Of a stretch of 64,000 bases of DNA, positions 27,865 through 37,422 are shown one piece after another (within the stretch, counting starts at the first letter, position 1; each line of letters begins with the position of its first letter). The translations under genes were made by a program, and so were the position numbers. The notes under the pieces are model-generated. The model made no database searches. It was given only the letters and a program-made list of their open reading frames with translations, and had not been told where the DNA came from. Where the stretch lies: the NCBI GenBank assembly GCA_002786385.1, contig PGCN01000010.1:1-64000 (forward strand), written 5' to 3'. This DNA comes from Flavobacterium sp. FEMGT703F (GTDB lineage: Bacteria; Bacteroidota; Bacteroidia; Flavobacteriales; Flavobacteriaceae).

Positions 27865-28431
27865 ATGAAAACTAAAATTGCATTGTGCTTTTTTTTAGGC
27901 TTGTTCCAAATTACTGCTTTCGCTCAGGAAGCAGACAATGCGGCTATTCTCAAAATCATACTTAGCCAATATTACAAAAACGAAAAAGTAATTGCCAAAG
28001 GCCGACTACAACTGTTGAGTCTTTATTGCCAAAAAGCGCCCAATAACGAAGAGGTTATTGAGGTAATCAACGGTCATTCCCTCCTGAAAAAAAATACAGC
28101 CGAAATCAAAAAACAAATCATTATTGGCATAAACGAAGATTGGTCAAAAGAATACAATTTGCTGTTTGATAATCAACACCAATATTTGAAGAGTAAAGTC
28201 AACGATTGCGTTTCCCTGGAAGCATTTCAAGAAATCAGTAAAAAATTCGGTGAAAACAACCAGCGTTTGCTCATCATCAATAAACCGATTTATTTTGCCA
28301 AAAACCATTTTGCCTTGGTTAAAGTGGCTTTTTACAGAAACATCGAACACAATAGTGGCCGATTCTTATTGCTCGAAAAAGTCAACAACCAATGGATTAT
28401 AAAGGAATACTTGAATGAATGGGCAACGTAA
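27865..28431 (+). CDS. Exported protein of unknown function
   Basis: 188 residues with signal peptide MKTKIALCFFLGLFQITAFAQ. The rest is a charged alpha/beta protein ending in a stretch (FALVKVAFYR, then RFLLLEKVNNQWIIKEYL) that looks like the beta-sheet end of NTF2-like domains; this is a weak resemblance. It overlaps the next gene by 13 bases, so the two form a coupled pair of envelope proteins. Confidence 0.6.
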   Translation: MKTKIALCFFLGLFQITAFAQEADNAAILKIILSQYYKNEKVIAKGRLQLLSLYCQKAPNNEEVIEVINGHSLLKKNTAEIKKQIIIGINEDWSKEYNLLFDNQHQYLKSKVNDCVSLEAFQEISKKFGENNQRLLIINKPIYFAKNHFALVKVAFYRNIEHNSGRFLLLEKVNNQWIIKEYLNEWAT

Positions 28432-29078
28432 ATTATAACATAAAAAAAATTATTTGCCTGATAGGTTTCATCACTTGCTTTTCTTGTAAGCAAGATAACC
28501 AAGCCATTCAGATAAGCAACCCGGTACCTAAAAGAAATGTTCAAACGCAAAATGATTATTCCAAATCCAACTTTGATGCGTTCAAAACAGCCCTTTTTGA
28601 AAACGACTTGGTAGCGCTAAAATCCTATATGCGATTCCCTATAGAAACCGACACTTATATGTCTTGGCATTATGCCAAGGAGCGAGATGCCGAAGGTGGC
28701 GAAGACATTTCGTTGACCAGTGATGAGTATGACCTCAACATGGAACAATTTTTTCCGGAAGCTTTATGTGCCGTGATTAAAAATGTCACTATAGACGAAC
28801 TGGTAAGAAAAGAGAACATCTCTTTGTCTTTCACTGATGAGGAAGGCAAAGAATATGAAGTGGAATGTATTTATGAAGCACAACTGAACCAAATCTGTTT
28901 CCTGTACATCGAAAAAAACACCATTCATATAAGAGATGAAAACGATAAGAGTCAAACGGAATACACCGAAGCAGAACTCGAAGCTTACCGAACAAAACGG
29001 TTTGATGACATCCGTTACTTTTTCGATGTGGATAAAAACTGGCAAATCAAACTTACCAAAATTGACGCTTACAAATAA
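28419..29078 (+). CDS. Putative lipoprotein of unknown function
   Basis: 219 residues. The N-terminus (IICLIGFITCFSCKQDN) is a short hydrophobic segment ending in a likely lipobox Cys. The C-terminal region (DDIRYFFDVDKNWQIKLTKI) resembles the previous gene's ending (beta strands after a Trp), so the two may share a fold. It begins in the 3' end of the previous gene and stops 3 bases before the Nif3-like gene. No known family recognised. Confidence 0.55.
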   Translation: MGNVNYNIKKIICLIGFITCFSCKQDNQAIQISNPVPKRNVQTQNDYSKSNFDAFKTALFENDLVALKSYMRFPIETDTYMSWHYAKERDAEGGEDISLTSDEYDLNMEQFFPEALCAVIKNVTIDELVRKENISLSFTDEEGKEYEVECIYEAQLNQICFLYIEKNTIHIRDENDKSQTEYTEAELEAYRTKRFDDIRYFFDVDKNWQIKLTKIDAYK

Positions 29079-29081
29079 AAT

Positions 29082-30176
29082 ATGAAAATAACAGCAATAC
29101 TACCGGTTTTAGAAGAAATGGCTCCTTTAGCTTATGCCGAAGATTTTGACAACGTAGGCTTACTCGTAGGCAATGCCAATGCCGAAGTTACCGGAATCTT
29201 AGTTTGCCACGATGCGTTGGAAAGCGTAATCGATGAAGCCATTGCTAAAAAGTGCAACTTGGTGGTTTGCTTCCATCCTATTCTTTTTTCGGGCTTGAAA
29301 AAAATTACCGGAAAAAATTATGTGGAACGCGCTGTACTCAAAGCCATCAAAAACGACATTGCCATTTATGCGGTTCATACGGCTTTAGACAATCACAAAC
29401 ACGGCGTGAACAAAATTTTCTGCAATGCACTTGGCTTGACCAACACCAAAATATTGGTTCCCAAAAAGAATTTCATCCAAAAATTAGTCACTTACACCAT
29501 CCCCGAAAATGTAGAACAACTGCGCAATGCCCTATTCGACGCCGGAGCCGGAAAAATTGGCAATTACGAAGATTGCAGCTTCAACTCTAAAGGTATCGGA
29601 ACTTACATGGGTAACGAAGACAGTAATCCTGAAATCGGTCAACGCTTCGAATTTGTAGAAAACGAAGAAATCAAAATCGAAGTCACTTTCGAGAAACACT
29701 TACAGTCTAAAATCCTCCAAGCACTTTTCAAAAATCACGTTTACGAAGAAGTAGCTTACGAAATATACGAATTGCAAAATGCCCACCAAAACATCGGACT
29801 TGGTATGATAGGCGAACTCGAAAAACCAATGACGGAAGATGATTTCTTAGCCTTTGTGAAAGATAAAATGCAATGCGGCGGCATTCGTCACAGTGCTTTG
29901 CTCGGAAAATCCATTCAAAAAGTAGCCGTTTTAGGCGGCTCAGGAAGTTTTGCCATCGGGAATGCCAAACAAGCAGGCGCCGACATCTTTCTGACGGCCG
30001 ATTTAAAGTACCACAACTTTTACGAAGCTGAAAATCAGTTGGTTTTAGCCGACATCGGGCACTTTGAAAGTGAAAGATTTACAAAAAATTATATTGTTGA
30101 TTTTCTTAAGGAAAAAATTCTTAATTTTGCCATCATTTTTTCGGAAGAAAATACAAATCCAGTTAAGTACTTATAA
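29082..30176 (+). CDS. Nif3-like dinuclear metal centre protein (DUF34)
   Basis: 364 residues. Family signatures: CFHPILFSG (His), YAVHTALDNHKHGVNK (His and Asp), and DLKYHNFYEAENQLVLADIGHFESE (His, His, Glu) give the dinuclear metal set. The middle insert, about residues 125-235, is the extra PII-like domain seen in the longer YqfO-type members. Role not settled: linked to GTP cyclohydrolase and metal handling. It is followed after 3 bases by the coiled-coil gene, a pairing common in Bacteroidota. Confidence 0.88.
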   Translation: MKITAILPVLEEMAPLAYAEDFDNVGLLVGNANAEVTGILVCHDALESVIDEAIAKKCNLVVCFHPILFSGLKKITGKNYVERAVLKAIKNDIAIYAVHTALDNHKHGVNKIFCNALGLTNTKILVPKKNFIQKLVTYTIPENVEQLRNALFDAGAGKIGNYEDCSFNSKGIGTYMGNEDSNPEIGQRFEFVENEEIKIEVTFEKHLQSKILQALFKNHVYEEVAYEIYELQNAHQNIGLGMIGELEKPMTEDDFLAFVKDKMQCGGIRHSALLGKSIQKVAVLGGSGSFAIGNAKQAGADIFLTADLKYHNFYEAENQLVLADIGHFESERFTKNYIVDFLKEKILNFAIIFSEENTNPVKYL

Positions 30177-30179
30177 AAT

Positions 30180-30959
30180 ATGGCGACTACAAAAGAACTA
30201 AGTGTTGAAGACAAATTAAGAGCTATCTACGACTTGCAAATCATAGATACCAGAATTGATGAAATCAGAAACGTTAGAGGAGAATTACCTTTAGAAGTGG
30301 AAGATTTAGAAGATGAAGTTACCGGCTTGAGCACTCGTTTAGACAAATTAAAAAGCGATTTACTTACTATAGAAGAACAAATCAAAGCCAAAAAAAGTGC
30401 CATCGAAGAGCATCAAGCGGCCATTAAAAAATACACCGAACAACAAAAAAATGTTCGCAATAACAGAGAATTCAACTCGTTAACCAAAGAAGTGGAATTC
30501 CAAGAATTGGAAATCCAATTGGCTGAAAAACAAATCAAAGAATTAAAAGCTTCTATTGAACACAAAAAAGAAGTAATCGCTTCTTCTAAAGAGCGTTTGG
30601 AACAAAAAACCGCGCACTTAAAACACAAAAAAGCAGAATTAAACGATATCATGGCCGAAACCCAAAAAGAAGAAAACTTTTTGATGGAAAAATCAGCCGA
30701 GTTTGAAGCCTTAATCGAGGAGCGTTTATTAGCGGCTTACAAAAGAATCCGTTCCAGCGTCCGCAATGGTTTAGCAGTAGTATCTATCGAGCGTGGCGCT
30801 TCTGCAGGTTCGTTCTTTACGATTCCGCCGCAAACACAAGTGGAAATTGCAGCCCGCAAAAAAATCATCACCGATGAGCATTCAGGAAGAATCTTAGTAG
30901 ATGCTGCCTTAGCGCAAGAAGAAAGAGAAAAAATGCAAGCATTATTTGCTAACTTATAA
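30180..30959 (+). CDS. Coiled-coil protein related to the C4-type zinc-ribbon family, without its cysteines
   Basis: 259 residues, mostly a long charged coiled coil (about residues 45-190). The end, GASAGSFFTIPPQ then DEHSGRILVD, matches the usual family tail with its IPPQ and GRIL, where relatives have C-x-G-C and C-x-x-CGRIL. Here there is no Cys at any position of the protein. It would bind no zinc. In other bacteria this family partners with the Nif3-like protein; it follows that gene by 3 bases here. Function unknown. Confidence 0.8.
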   Translation: MATTKELSVEDKLRAIYDLQIIDTRIDEIRNVRGELPLEVEDLEDEVTGLSTRLDKLKSDLLTIEEQIKAKKSAIEEHQAAIKKYTEQQKNVRNNREFNSLTKEVEFQELEIQLAEKQIKELKASIEHKKEVIASSKERLEQKTAHLKHKKAELNDIMAETQKEENFLMEKSAEFEALIEERLLAAYKRIRSSVRNGLAVVSIERGASAGSFFTIPPQTQVEIAARKKIITDEHSGRILVDAALAQEEREKMQALFANL

Positions 30960-30964
30960 TAAGG

Positions 30965-30990
30965 AATCCCGACCAGTTCGGGATTTTTTT
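30965..30990 (+). terminator. Intrinsic terminator placed directly before an ATG
   Basis: AATCCCGA (30965-30972), loop, TCGGGATT then a T-run to 30990. The next base starts the ATG of the alpha/beta hydrolase at 30991. Confidence 0.8.
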
Positions 30991-31833
30991 ATGAAGAAAA
31001 TCCAATACTTTCTACTCACCAAATTGGTTGGTTTGTACATCAACCTCATCAGCTTCTTCAATCCCGAAAAAGCCAAGCAAATCGCCTATACCATTTTCAG
31101 CCAACCCCGAAAAGGCAAAATCAAAAACGGAAAACTCCCCAAAACGCTGCAAAGCGCCCAACAAGAAACACTACACTACGATGGCGAAAATTTCCAAGTC
31201 TACACTTGGTCGGGCAATGACGAAATCATTCTTCTCCTCCACGGCTGGGAAAGTAATGCCTCACGCTGGAAAAAACTATTGCAATACCTAAAACCACTTG
31301 GGAAAACCATCATCGCTATCGATGCGCCGGCGCACGGCCAAAGTACCGGTAAAGAATTCAACGCACCTCGTTATGCCGAATTCATCCATGTGTTACTTCA
31401 AAAATATCAGCCTAAAACGCTAATCGGTCACTCCATTGGCGGTGCTGCTATTGCCTTTTATTTGAACAAATATCCCAATGATCATATCGACAAAATTGTC
31501 TTGTTAGGCGCACCGTCCAGCTTTAAAAAAATCAGCGATAACTTTATCAGTTTATTGAGTTTGAACAAAAAAGTACAAAATCGTTTGGAACAATATTATC
31601 ACGAAAAGTTCAACATCCACATTAACGATTTTGCCGGACACTTATTTGCCCAAAACTTCACCCAAAAAGCCATCATTGCTCATGATGCAGACGATTCGGT
31701 AATCAAAGTCGAAGAAGGCCGTCAATACGCCGCCGCCTGGAAAAACGCCATCTACATCGAAACCCAAGGCTTAGGCCACAGCATGCACGACAAAACACTA
31801 TACCAACAAATAGCCGAATTTGTCGGAGCGTAA
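30991..31833 (+). CDS. Alpha/beta hydrolase
   Basis: About 280 residues. HGWESNASRW oxyanion region, GHSIGG nucleophile elbow (Ser), HDADDSVI acid and LGHSMHD catalytic His are present. The frame is open back to 30946, overlapping the previous gene, but ATG 30991 (MKKIQYFLLTKLVG) follows the terminator and fits the family start. The first residues form a hydrophobic stretch that may be an N-terminal membrane anchor. Substrate unknown. Confidence 0.85.
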   Translation: MKKIQYFLLTKLVGLYINLISFFNPEKAKQIAYTIFSQPRKGKIKNGKLPKTLQSAQQETLHYDGENFQVYTWSGNDEIILLLHGWESNASRWKKLLQYLKPLGKTIIAIDAPAHGQSTGKEFNAPRYAEFIHVLLQKYQPKTLIGHSIGGAAIAFYLNKYPNDHIDKIVLLGAPSSFKKISDNFISLLSLNKKVQNRLEQYYHEKFNIHINDFAGHLFAQNFTQKAIIAHDADDSVIKVEEGRQYAAAWKNAIYIETQGLGHSMHDKTLYQQIAEFVGA

Positions 31834-31860
31834 AGGCTCGCGCATTCTTGCTATCCATAT

Positions 31861-31905
31861 TCCCGCTATACGCGCTACAAGGTAGCTAGCTTCTATCGGG
31901 GCTAG
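31861..31905 (+). repeat. Dispersed intergenic repeat, copy A
   Basis: Begins TCCCGCTATACG (31861-31872) and ends CTATCGGGGCTA (31893-31904), with TAGCTAGC/GCTAGCTA arms between 31883 and 31908. The same left and right ends occur at 37436-37538. The rest of the gap 31834-32084 holds no gene that I can support. Confidence 0.5.
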
Positions 31906-32084
31906 CTAGGTTTTGTCTTTTGTTTCAGTAAACTTTAAACCACTGACTATCAGATTAAAAAAACAAACAGTAAGCGCTAAATTTTCTTTTTTAGGTTTTG
32001 TTTAAAAAACTTGTCGAATAAAGACAATTATTTCCTATTTTTAACAAAATCATTACACAATCACATTACAATTCCTTCTACTTT

Positions 32085-34709
32085 ATGAAAATTCTAAAAA
32101 TACAAGCTTTACGCGGACCGAATCTTTGGAGTGTCCAACGCAAAAAATTAATCCAAATGCGTTTAGACTTAGAGGAAATGGAACAATTTCCAACCAATAA
32201 AATCGAAGGTTTTCGCGAACGCATAGAAGCCATGTTTCCTACTATGATTGAGCATCGCTGCTCCGAAGGCGTTCGTGGCGGTTTCTTTTCCCGCATCGAA
32301 CGAGGCACTTGGATGGGACACGTTATTGAACACATTGCATTAGAAATTCAAACCCTAGCCGGTATGGAAACCGGTTTCGGAAGAACCCGAGAAACCAAAA
32401 CGCCCGGTATTTACAATGTGGTCTTCAGTTATACCGAGGAAAGCGTTGGGATGTTCGCCGCCGAAAGTTCAGTCGCCATAGCCGAAGCCTTAATTGCCGG
32501 CACCGATTACGATGTGGAAGCCGATATTCAAAAAATGCGTGAAATTCGGGAACGTGTGCGCCTCGGTCCTTCCACAGGAAGTATCGTAGACGAAGCCGTT
32601 GCCCGAGATATTCCGTGGATTCGCTTAGGTACTAATTCCTTAGTACAATTGGGTTACGGCGTCAATCAAATGCGCTTCCAAGCGACCATTACTTGTAAAA
32701 CGAGTAACATAGCCGTTGATATCGCTTGTAACAAAGAAGAAACCAAACGCATGCTCGACTTGGCCTCCATTCCGGTAGCCAGTGGCAGCATTTGCGTAGA
32801 CGAAGAAGATTTGGAAAACACCATCAAAAAAATTGGTTACCCAATCGTAATCAAACCGCTGGATGGAAATCACGGCAAAGGTGCTTCGATCAACGTAGTC
32901 ACTTGGGAAGATGCTGTAGCCGGGTTAGAATATGCTAAAAAATACAGCCGACGCGTTATCGTGGAAAAATTCATCACCGGATTTGATTTCCGAGTGTTGG
33001 TCATCGACAACAAATTAGTAGCCGCAGCCAAACGCGAACCGGCACACGTAATAGGCGATGGCAAACAAACCATCCAACAACTCATCGACGAAACCAATCG
33101 CGATCCGCGACGCGGTTACGGACACGAAAACGTATTAACCCAAATTGACGTTGACAGAGATACTTTAGACTTATTGGAAAAACTCAACTATACGGTTGAT
33201 TCTGTGCCGAAAAACGGAGAAATAGTCTATTTAAAATCGACTGCCAACTTAAGCACCGGAGGAACATCGATTGATGTAACCGACATGATGCACCCGGAAA
33301 ATATCTTCTTATGCGAGAGAATTTCCAGAGTCATCGGCTTAGACATTTGCGGGATTGATATTATGGCGGAAAACCTAACACAACCGCTCAAGGAAAATGG
33401 CGGTTGTATCTTAGAAGTCAACGCTGCGCCGGGCTTCCGCATGCACTTAGCACCGAGTGAAGGTTTACCAAGAAACGTGGCCGCACCGGTAATTGACATG
33501 CTCTATCCGCCGGGCAAACCAAGCCGTATTCCGATTATAGCGGTTACGGGAACCAACGGTAAAACCACCACTACCCGATTGCTCGCACATATTGTAAAAA
33601 ACAACGGTTACAAAGTAGGATTCACTACTTCCGACGGGATTTACATCCAAAACCACATGATGGAAAAAGGCGATACAACCGGACCATTATCAGCCGAATA
33701 CATCCTAAAAGATCCAACCGTAGAATTTGCTGTTTTAGAAACCGCCCGCGGTGGTATTTTGAGATCCGGTTTAGGCTTCAGCCGTTGTGACATTGCCATT
33801 ATTACCAATATTCAAGAAGACCATTTAGGCTTGGCCGACATTCATACGCTGGACGATTTAGCACGCGTAAAAAGCGTAGTAGTACGTTCGGTAAAAAAAG
33901 ACGGTTGGGCCATTCTTAATGCCGAAGACGAACAGTGTTTGAAAATAGCCAATGAACTGAGTTGCAACATCGCCTACTTCAGTATGGATGAAAATAATCC
34001 TACGGTACAAAAGTTCGCTAAAGAGGGCAAAATTGTAGCAGTATATGAAAACGGTTTTATTACCATCAAAAAAGGCGAATGGAAAATCCGAGTAGAGCGC
34101 GCTACTCATGTACCGTTAACTTTAGGCGGAAAAGCCAAATTCATGATTGCAAATGCTTTGGCGGCGACTTTAGCCAGTTATTTATGGGGATTCAAAACGG
34201 AGGACATCAGTTTGTCGCTCCAAACCTTTATCCCTAGTGCCGCTCAAACACCGGGGCGTATGAACATATTCGACTTCAAAAAATTCAAAGTCCTTATCGA
34301 TTTCGCGCACAATCCGGCCGGTTATCGCGGTGTGGAAGAATACCTATCGACTGTTGAAGCCAGCAAAAAAATCGGTATCATTGCCGGTGTAGGCGACCGT
34401 CGTGATGAAGACATCCGCGAATGCGCTACTATCGCCGCTCGCATGTTTGACCATATCATCATCCGTCAAGAAAAACACTTGCGCGGCAGAACTGAAGAAG
34501 AAATCATAGGATTAATCATGGACGGCATCAATGCCTCCGGCAGAAACGTTACCCACGAAATCATCACCAAAGAAGTAGAAGCCATCAAACACGCCATCAA
34601 CAGCGCTCAAGAAGGTACTTTCATCACTGCTTTAAGTGATGTAGTGACTAATGCTATCGAAATTGTTCAAGAATACTTGGATAAAGAAAACGAGGGCGGC
34701 CATTTATAA
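32085..34709 (+). CDS. cphA: Cyanophycin synthetase
   Basis: 874 residues. N-terminal cap (MKILKIQALRGPNLWS), ATP-grasp ligase domain (about residues 210-475; IKPLDGNHGKG and LEVNAAPGFRMHLA), then a Mur-ligase-like domain with the P-loop GTNGKTTTTR at about residue 489 and later DFAHNP and GVGDRRDE. It polymerises Asp and Arg into multi-L-arginyl-poly-L-aspartate, a nitrogen reserve. Length and both ATP sites are intact. No cyanophycinase or isoaspartyl dipeptidase lies within the window. Confidence 0.95.
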   Translation: MKILKIQALRGPNLWSVQRKKLIQMRLDLEEMEQFPTNKIEGFRERIEAMFPTMIEHRCSEGVRGGFFSRIERGTWMGHVIEHIALEIQTLAGMETGFGRTRETKTPGIYNVVFSYTEESVGMFAAESSVAIAEALIAGTDYDVEADIQKMREIRERVRLGPSTGSIVDEAVARDIPWIRLGTNSLVQLGYGVNQMRFQATITCKTSNIAVDIACNKEETKRMLDLASIPVASGSICVDEEDLENTIKKIGYPIVIKPLDGNHGKGASINVVTWEDAVAGLEYAKKYSRRVIVEKFITGFDFRVLVIDNKLVAAAKREPAHVIGDGKQTIQQLIDETNRDPRRGYGHENVLTQIDVDRDTLDLLEKLNYTVDSVPKNGEIVYLKSTANLSTGGTSIDVTDMMHPENIFLCERISRVIGLDICGIDIMAENLTQPLKENGGCILEVNAAPGFRMHLAPSEGLPRNVAAPVIDMLYPPGKPSRIPIIAVTGTNGKTTTTRLLAHIVKNNGYKVGFTTSDGIYIQNHMMEKGDTTGPLSAEYILKDPTVEFAVLETARGGILRSGLGFSRCDIAIITNIQEDHLGLADIHTLDDLARVKSVVVRSVKKDGWAILNAEDEQCLKIANELSCNIAYFSMDENNPTVQKFAKEGKIVAVYENGFITIKKGEWKIRVERATHVPLTLGGKAKFMIANALAATLASYLWGFKTEDISLSLQTFIPSAAQTPGRMNIFDFKKFKVLIDFAHNPAGYRGVEEYLSTVEASKKIGIIAGVGDRRDEDIRECATIAARMFDHIIIRQEKHLRGRTEEEIIGLIMDGINASGRNVTHEIITKEVEAIKHAINSAQEGTFITALSDVVTNAIEIVQEYLDKENEGGHL

Positions 34710-34722
34710 TAGGTGCATTAAT

Positions 34723-34756
34723 AAAAATCCCAAATCGAATCAGGTTTGGGATTTTT
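34723..34756 (+). terminator. Intrinsic terminator after cphA
   Basis: AAAAATCCCAAA (34723-34734) and TTTGGGATTTTTT (34745-34756) pair, with a T-run on the right. It ends the cphA transcript 14 bases before the next ATG at 34771. Confidence 0.8.
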
Positions 34757-34770
34757 TGAATACAATCATA

Positions 34771-35232
34771 ATGAAAGAATTAAACGATATATTACAACAA
34801 ATAGAAAATGCAATACCCTATTGGGAAAAACAAAATACGACCATTTCTCAAGCAACCGTAGGCTGGCAATTAGACCATAGCTTATTGGTCATTAATGGCA
34901 TTATCACTCAATTAGCGCAATCGAACCCTAACCACTACCAATGGCGTCCCAATTGGAAACGCACTTACATTCAACTGCGCAATTCCATTCCCAGAGGCAA
35001 AGCCAAAGCGCCAAAACAAGTGCGACCGGTTGACAACACTTCCATAGAAGACTTCCAAAATAAATTGGCTAGCGCTAAAAACAATATGGCCTTGCTGGAA
35101 AAACTCGACAAAAACAGTTATTTCACGCATCCGTATTTTGGCGACTTGAATTTGAAAGCAACTATTTGGTTCCTGAAACTGCATACCCGACATCATTTGA
35201 AAATCGTTAACAACATCATAAACAAAGGATAA
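34771..35232 (+). CDS. DUF1569/DinB-like protein
   Basis: 153 residues of the DinB/YfiT superfamily type: a four-helix pattern with QLDHSLLVINGIITQL (His near residue 34), RGKAKAPKQVRPVDN in the middle and FLKLHTRHHLKIVNNI carrying two closing His. These could bind a metal. Start is ATG 34771 (MKELNDIL) because the upstream frame crosses the cphA end and terminator. Function unknown. Confidence 0.75.
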   Translation: MKELNDILQQIENAIPYWEKQNTTISQATVGWQLDHSLLVINGIITQLAQSNPNHYQWRPNWKRTYIQLRNSIPRGKAKAPKQVRPVDNTSIEDFQNKLASAKNNMALLEKLDKNSYFTHPYFGDLNLKATIWFLKLHTRHHLKIVNNIINKG

Positions 35233-35289
35233 TTCTAAGTAAAGATTATCCTTTTTTTATACATTTACGGTCAACAAAAACTTTAATTC

Positions 35290-37422
35290 ATGAACCGTAA
35301 GATTATCCTTTTCCTCAGCTTGTTACTGACTGTGACTATACAAGCGCAAAAGAAAAAAATAACATTAGAAGAAGCCGTATTACAACAAGGTCGTGCCTTC
35401 AGAGCCGATGGTTTAACCGGTTTTCAATGGATACCCAACACCAACAAATACGTGTTTTACACCGATGCTTGGACCAAAATAAAATCGGCTTCCACCACCA
35501 ATGATGCTGCTAGTGAATTGGTTTCTTTAGCCGATATTAATGCTGCCTTAGGCACCAAATTGAAAAACTTCTTTGGATTGCAATGGCTAGATGCCAATAC
35601 TGTTATGGTGACAGAAAATGGTAAATATTTCCAATACAATTTATCCACCAAAACCGGAAAACAAACAATACAAGCACCGGAAACGGCTGAAAATGCAACT
35701 TTCGACAGCAACAAAGCAAACTTGGCTTTCACGGAATCAAACAACTTGTACTTCATCAACAGCAAAGGCGAAAAAGTAACCGTAACCAACGAAACCAATA
35801 AAGGTATCGTATCCGGACAATCGATTGCCAGAAACGAGTTTGGTATCAGCGGCGGTATTTTTTGGTCACCTAAAGCTTCGTATTTGGCTTTTTACCAAAA
35901 AGACGAAACTGAAGTAGCCGATTATCCTTTGTTAGACATCACCGAAACACCGGGCAAATTGGTGAACATCAAATACCCAATGATTGGTCAAAAAAGCGAA
36001 AAACCACGCGTTGGGATTTACAATGTAACCACCGGTAAAACTGTTTTCATTGCGCCAAAAGGAAATCAAGACGACTATTTAACCAACTTATCGTGGACAC
36101 CGGACGAGAAATATGTTTTGATAGCCGAATTAAATCGCGGTCAAAACGACATGAGTTTGAACCTATACGATGCTGCAACCGGAACGTTTATCAGAACCAT
36201 TTTAAACGAAAAAAATCCACGTTGGGTAGAGCCGGAACACGAAGCCTTTTTCCCGAATGCCAAATCGAATAACTTTGTTTGGTTTAGCGAAAAAGACGGT
36301 TTCCAAAACTTATACTATTATACTTTAGAAGGTAAACTCATCAAGCAGTTAACCAATAACCAGTTTGTAACTCGTGATATCATCGGAACCAATACAGCCG
36401 GAACCGAAATTTATTTCAAAGCTACCGGACCAAACCCAACGAATATGTTGGTGTATAAAGTCGACTTAAAAGGCAAACAAACTTTAATCACCAAAGACCA
36501 AGGTGTTCACAATGTAGTGCCAAGTGCCGACGGAAATTGGTTCTTTGACGAATTCTCCAACCACGACACGCCATCAAAATCGTTGTTGTATGATAAAAAC
36601 CTAAAGGCCAAAACCCTTTTGGTGAGTCCGAATAAATACGACGGTTACGAAATCGGAACAGCTGACATCAAAACCATCAAGTCAGCCGACGGTACCACCG
36701 ATTTATACACGCGTTTAATCAAACCAAGTCATTTCGATCCAACGAAAAAATACCCCGTTTTGGTTTATGTTTACGGCGGTCCGCATGCGCAAATGATTAC
36801 CAATTCTTTCCTTGACGGCGCGAATTTATGGATGTATTGGATGGCGGAACAAGGCTATTTAGTATTCACGTTGGATAATAGAGGTTCGGACAATCGCGGT
36901 TTTGCTTTCGAAAGTATTATTCACGCCAATTTAGGTAACAACGAAATGGATGACCAATTAAAAGGTGTGGAATACTTAAAATCGTTGCCTTATGTTGATG
37001 GCAATCGCTTAGCGGTTCACGGTTGGAGTTACGGTGGTTTCATGACCACTTCCCTAATGTTGCGCAAAGCCGATACCTTTAAAGTTGGTGTAGCCGGCGG
37101 ACCGGTAATCGACTGGAAATGGTACGAAGTAATGTACGGCGAGCGCTATATGGATACACCGGCAGAAAATGCTAAAGGATTTGAAGAAAACACCGTGTAC
37201 AATTATGTAAAAAACCTTAAAGGAAAATTGCTTTTAATCCACGGCACAAACGATGACGTAGTAGTAGAACAACACAATTTATCGTTAGTCAAAAAGTTTG
37301 TGGAAGCCGGGAAGCAAGTCGATTATTTCCCTTACCCAATGCACAAACACAACGTAACTGGTAAAGACCGAGTGCATTTGATTCAAAAAGTATTGAACTA
37401 CGTGATTGAGAATAATAAATAA
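35290..37422 (+). CDS. Secreted dipeptidyl-peptidase 4-like S9 peptidase
   Basis: 710 residues: signal peptide MNRKIILFLSLLLTVTIQA, an N-terminal beta-propeller of the DPP4 type (about residues 80-470) and an alpha/beta hydrolase domain. Catalytic residues are in VHGWSYGGFM (Ser580), HGTNDDVV (Asp655) and PMHKHNVTG (His685 or His687). The family removes dipeptides, often X-Pro, from peptide N-termini. Bacteroidota carry many such enzymes for protein degradation in the periplasm. Confidence 0.93.
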   Translation: MNRKIILFLSLLLTVTIQAQKKKITLEEAVLQQGRAFRADGLTGFQWIPNTNKYVFYTDAWTKIKSASTTNDAASELVSLADINAALGTKLKNFFGLQWLDANTVMVTENGKYFQYNLSTKTGKQTIQAPETAENATFDSNKANLAFTESNNLYFINSKGEKVTVTNETNKGIVSGQSIARNEFGISGGIFWSPKASYLAFYQKDETEVADYPLLDITETPGKLVNIKYPMIGQKSEKPRVGIYNVTTGKTVFIAPKGNQDDYLTNLSWTPDEKYVLIAELNRGQNDMSLNLYDAATGTFIRTILNEKNPRWVEPEHEAFFPNAKSNNFVWFSEKDGFQNLYYYTLEGKLIKQLTNNQFVTRDIIGTNTAGTEIYFKATGPNPTNMLVYKVDLKGKQTLITKDQGVHNVVPSADGNWFFDEFSNHDTPSKSLLYDKNLKAKTLLVSPNKYDGYEIGTADIKTIKSADGTTDLYTRLIKPSHFDPTKKYPVLVYVYGGPHAQMITNSFLDGANLWMYWMAEQGYLVFTLDNRGSDNRGFAFESIIHANLGNNEMDDQLKGVEYLKSLPYVDGNRLAVHGWSYGGFMTTSLMLRKADTFKVGVAGGPVIDWKWYEVMYGERYMDTPAENAKGFEENTVYNYVKNLKGKLLLIHGTNDDVVVEQHNLSLVKKFVEAGKQVDYFPYPMHKHNVTGKDRVHLIQKVLNYVIENNK

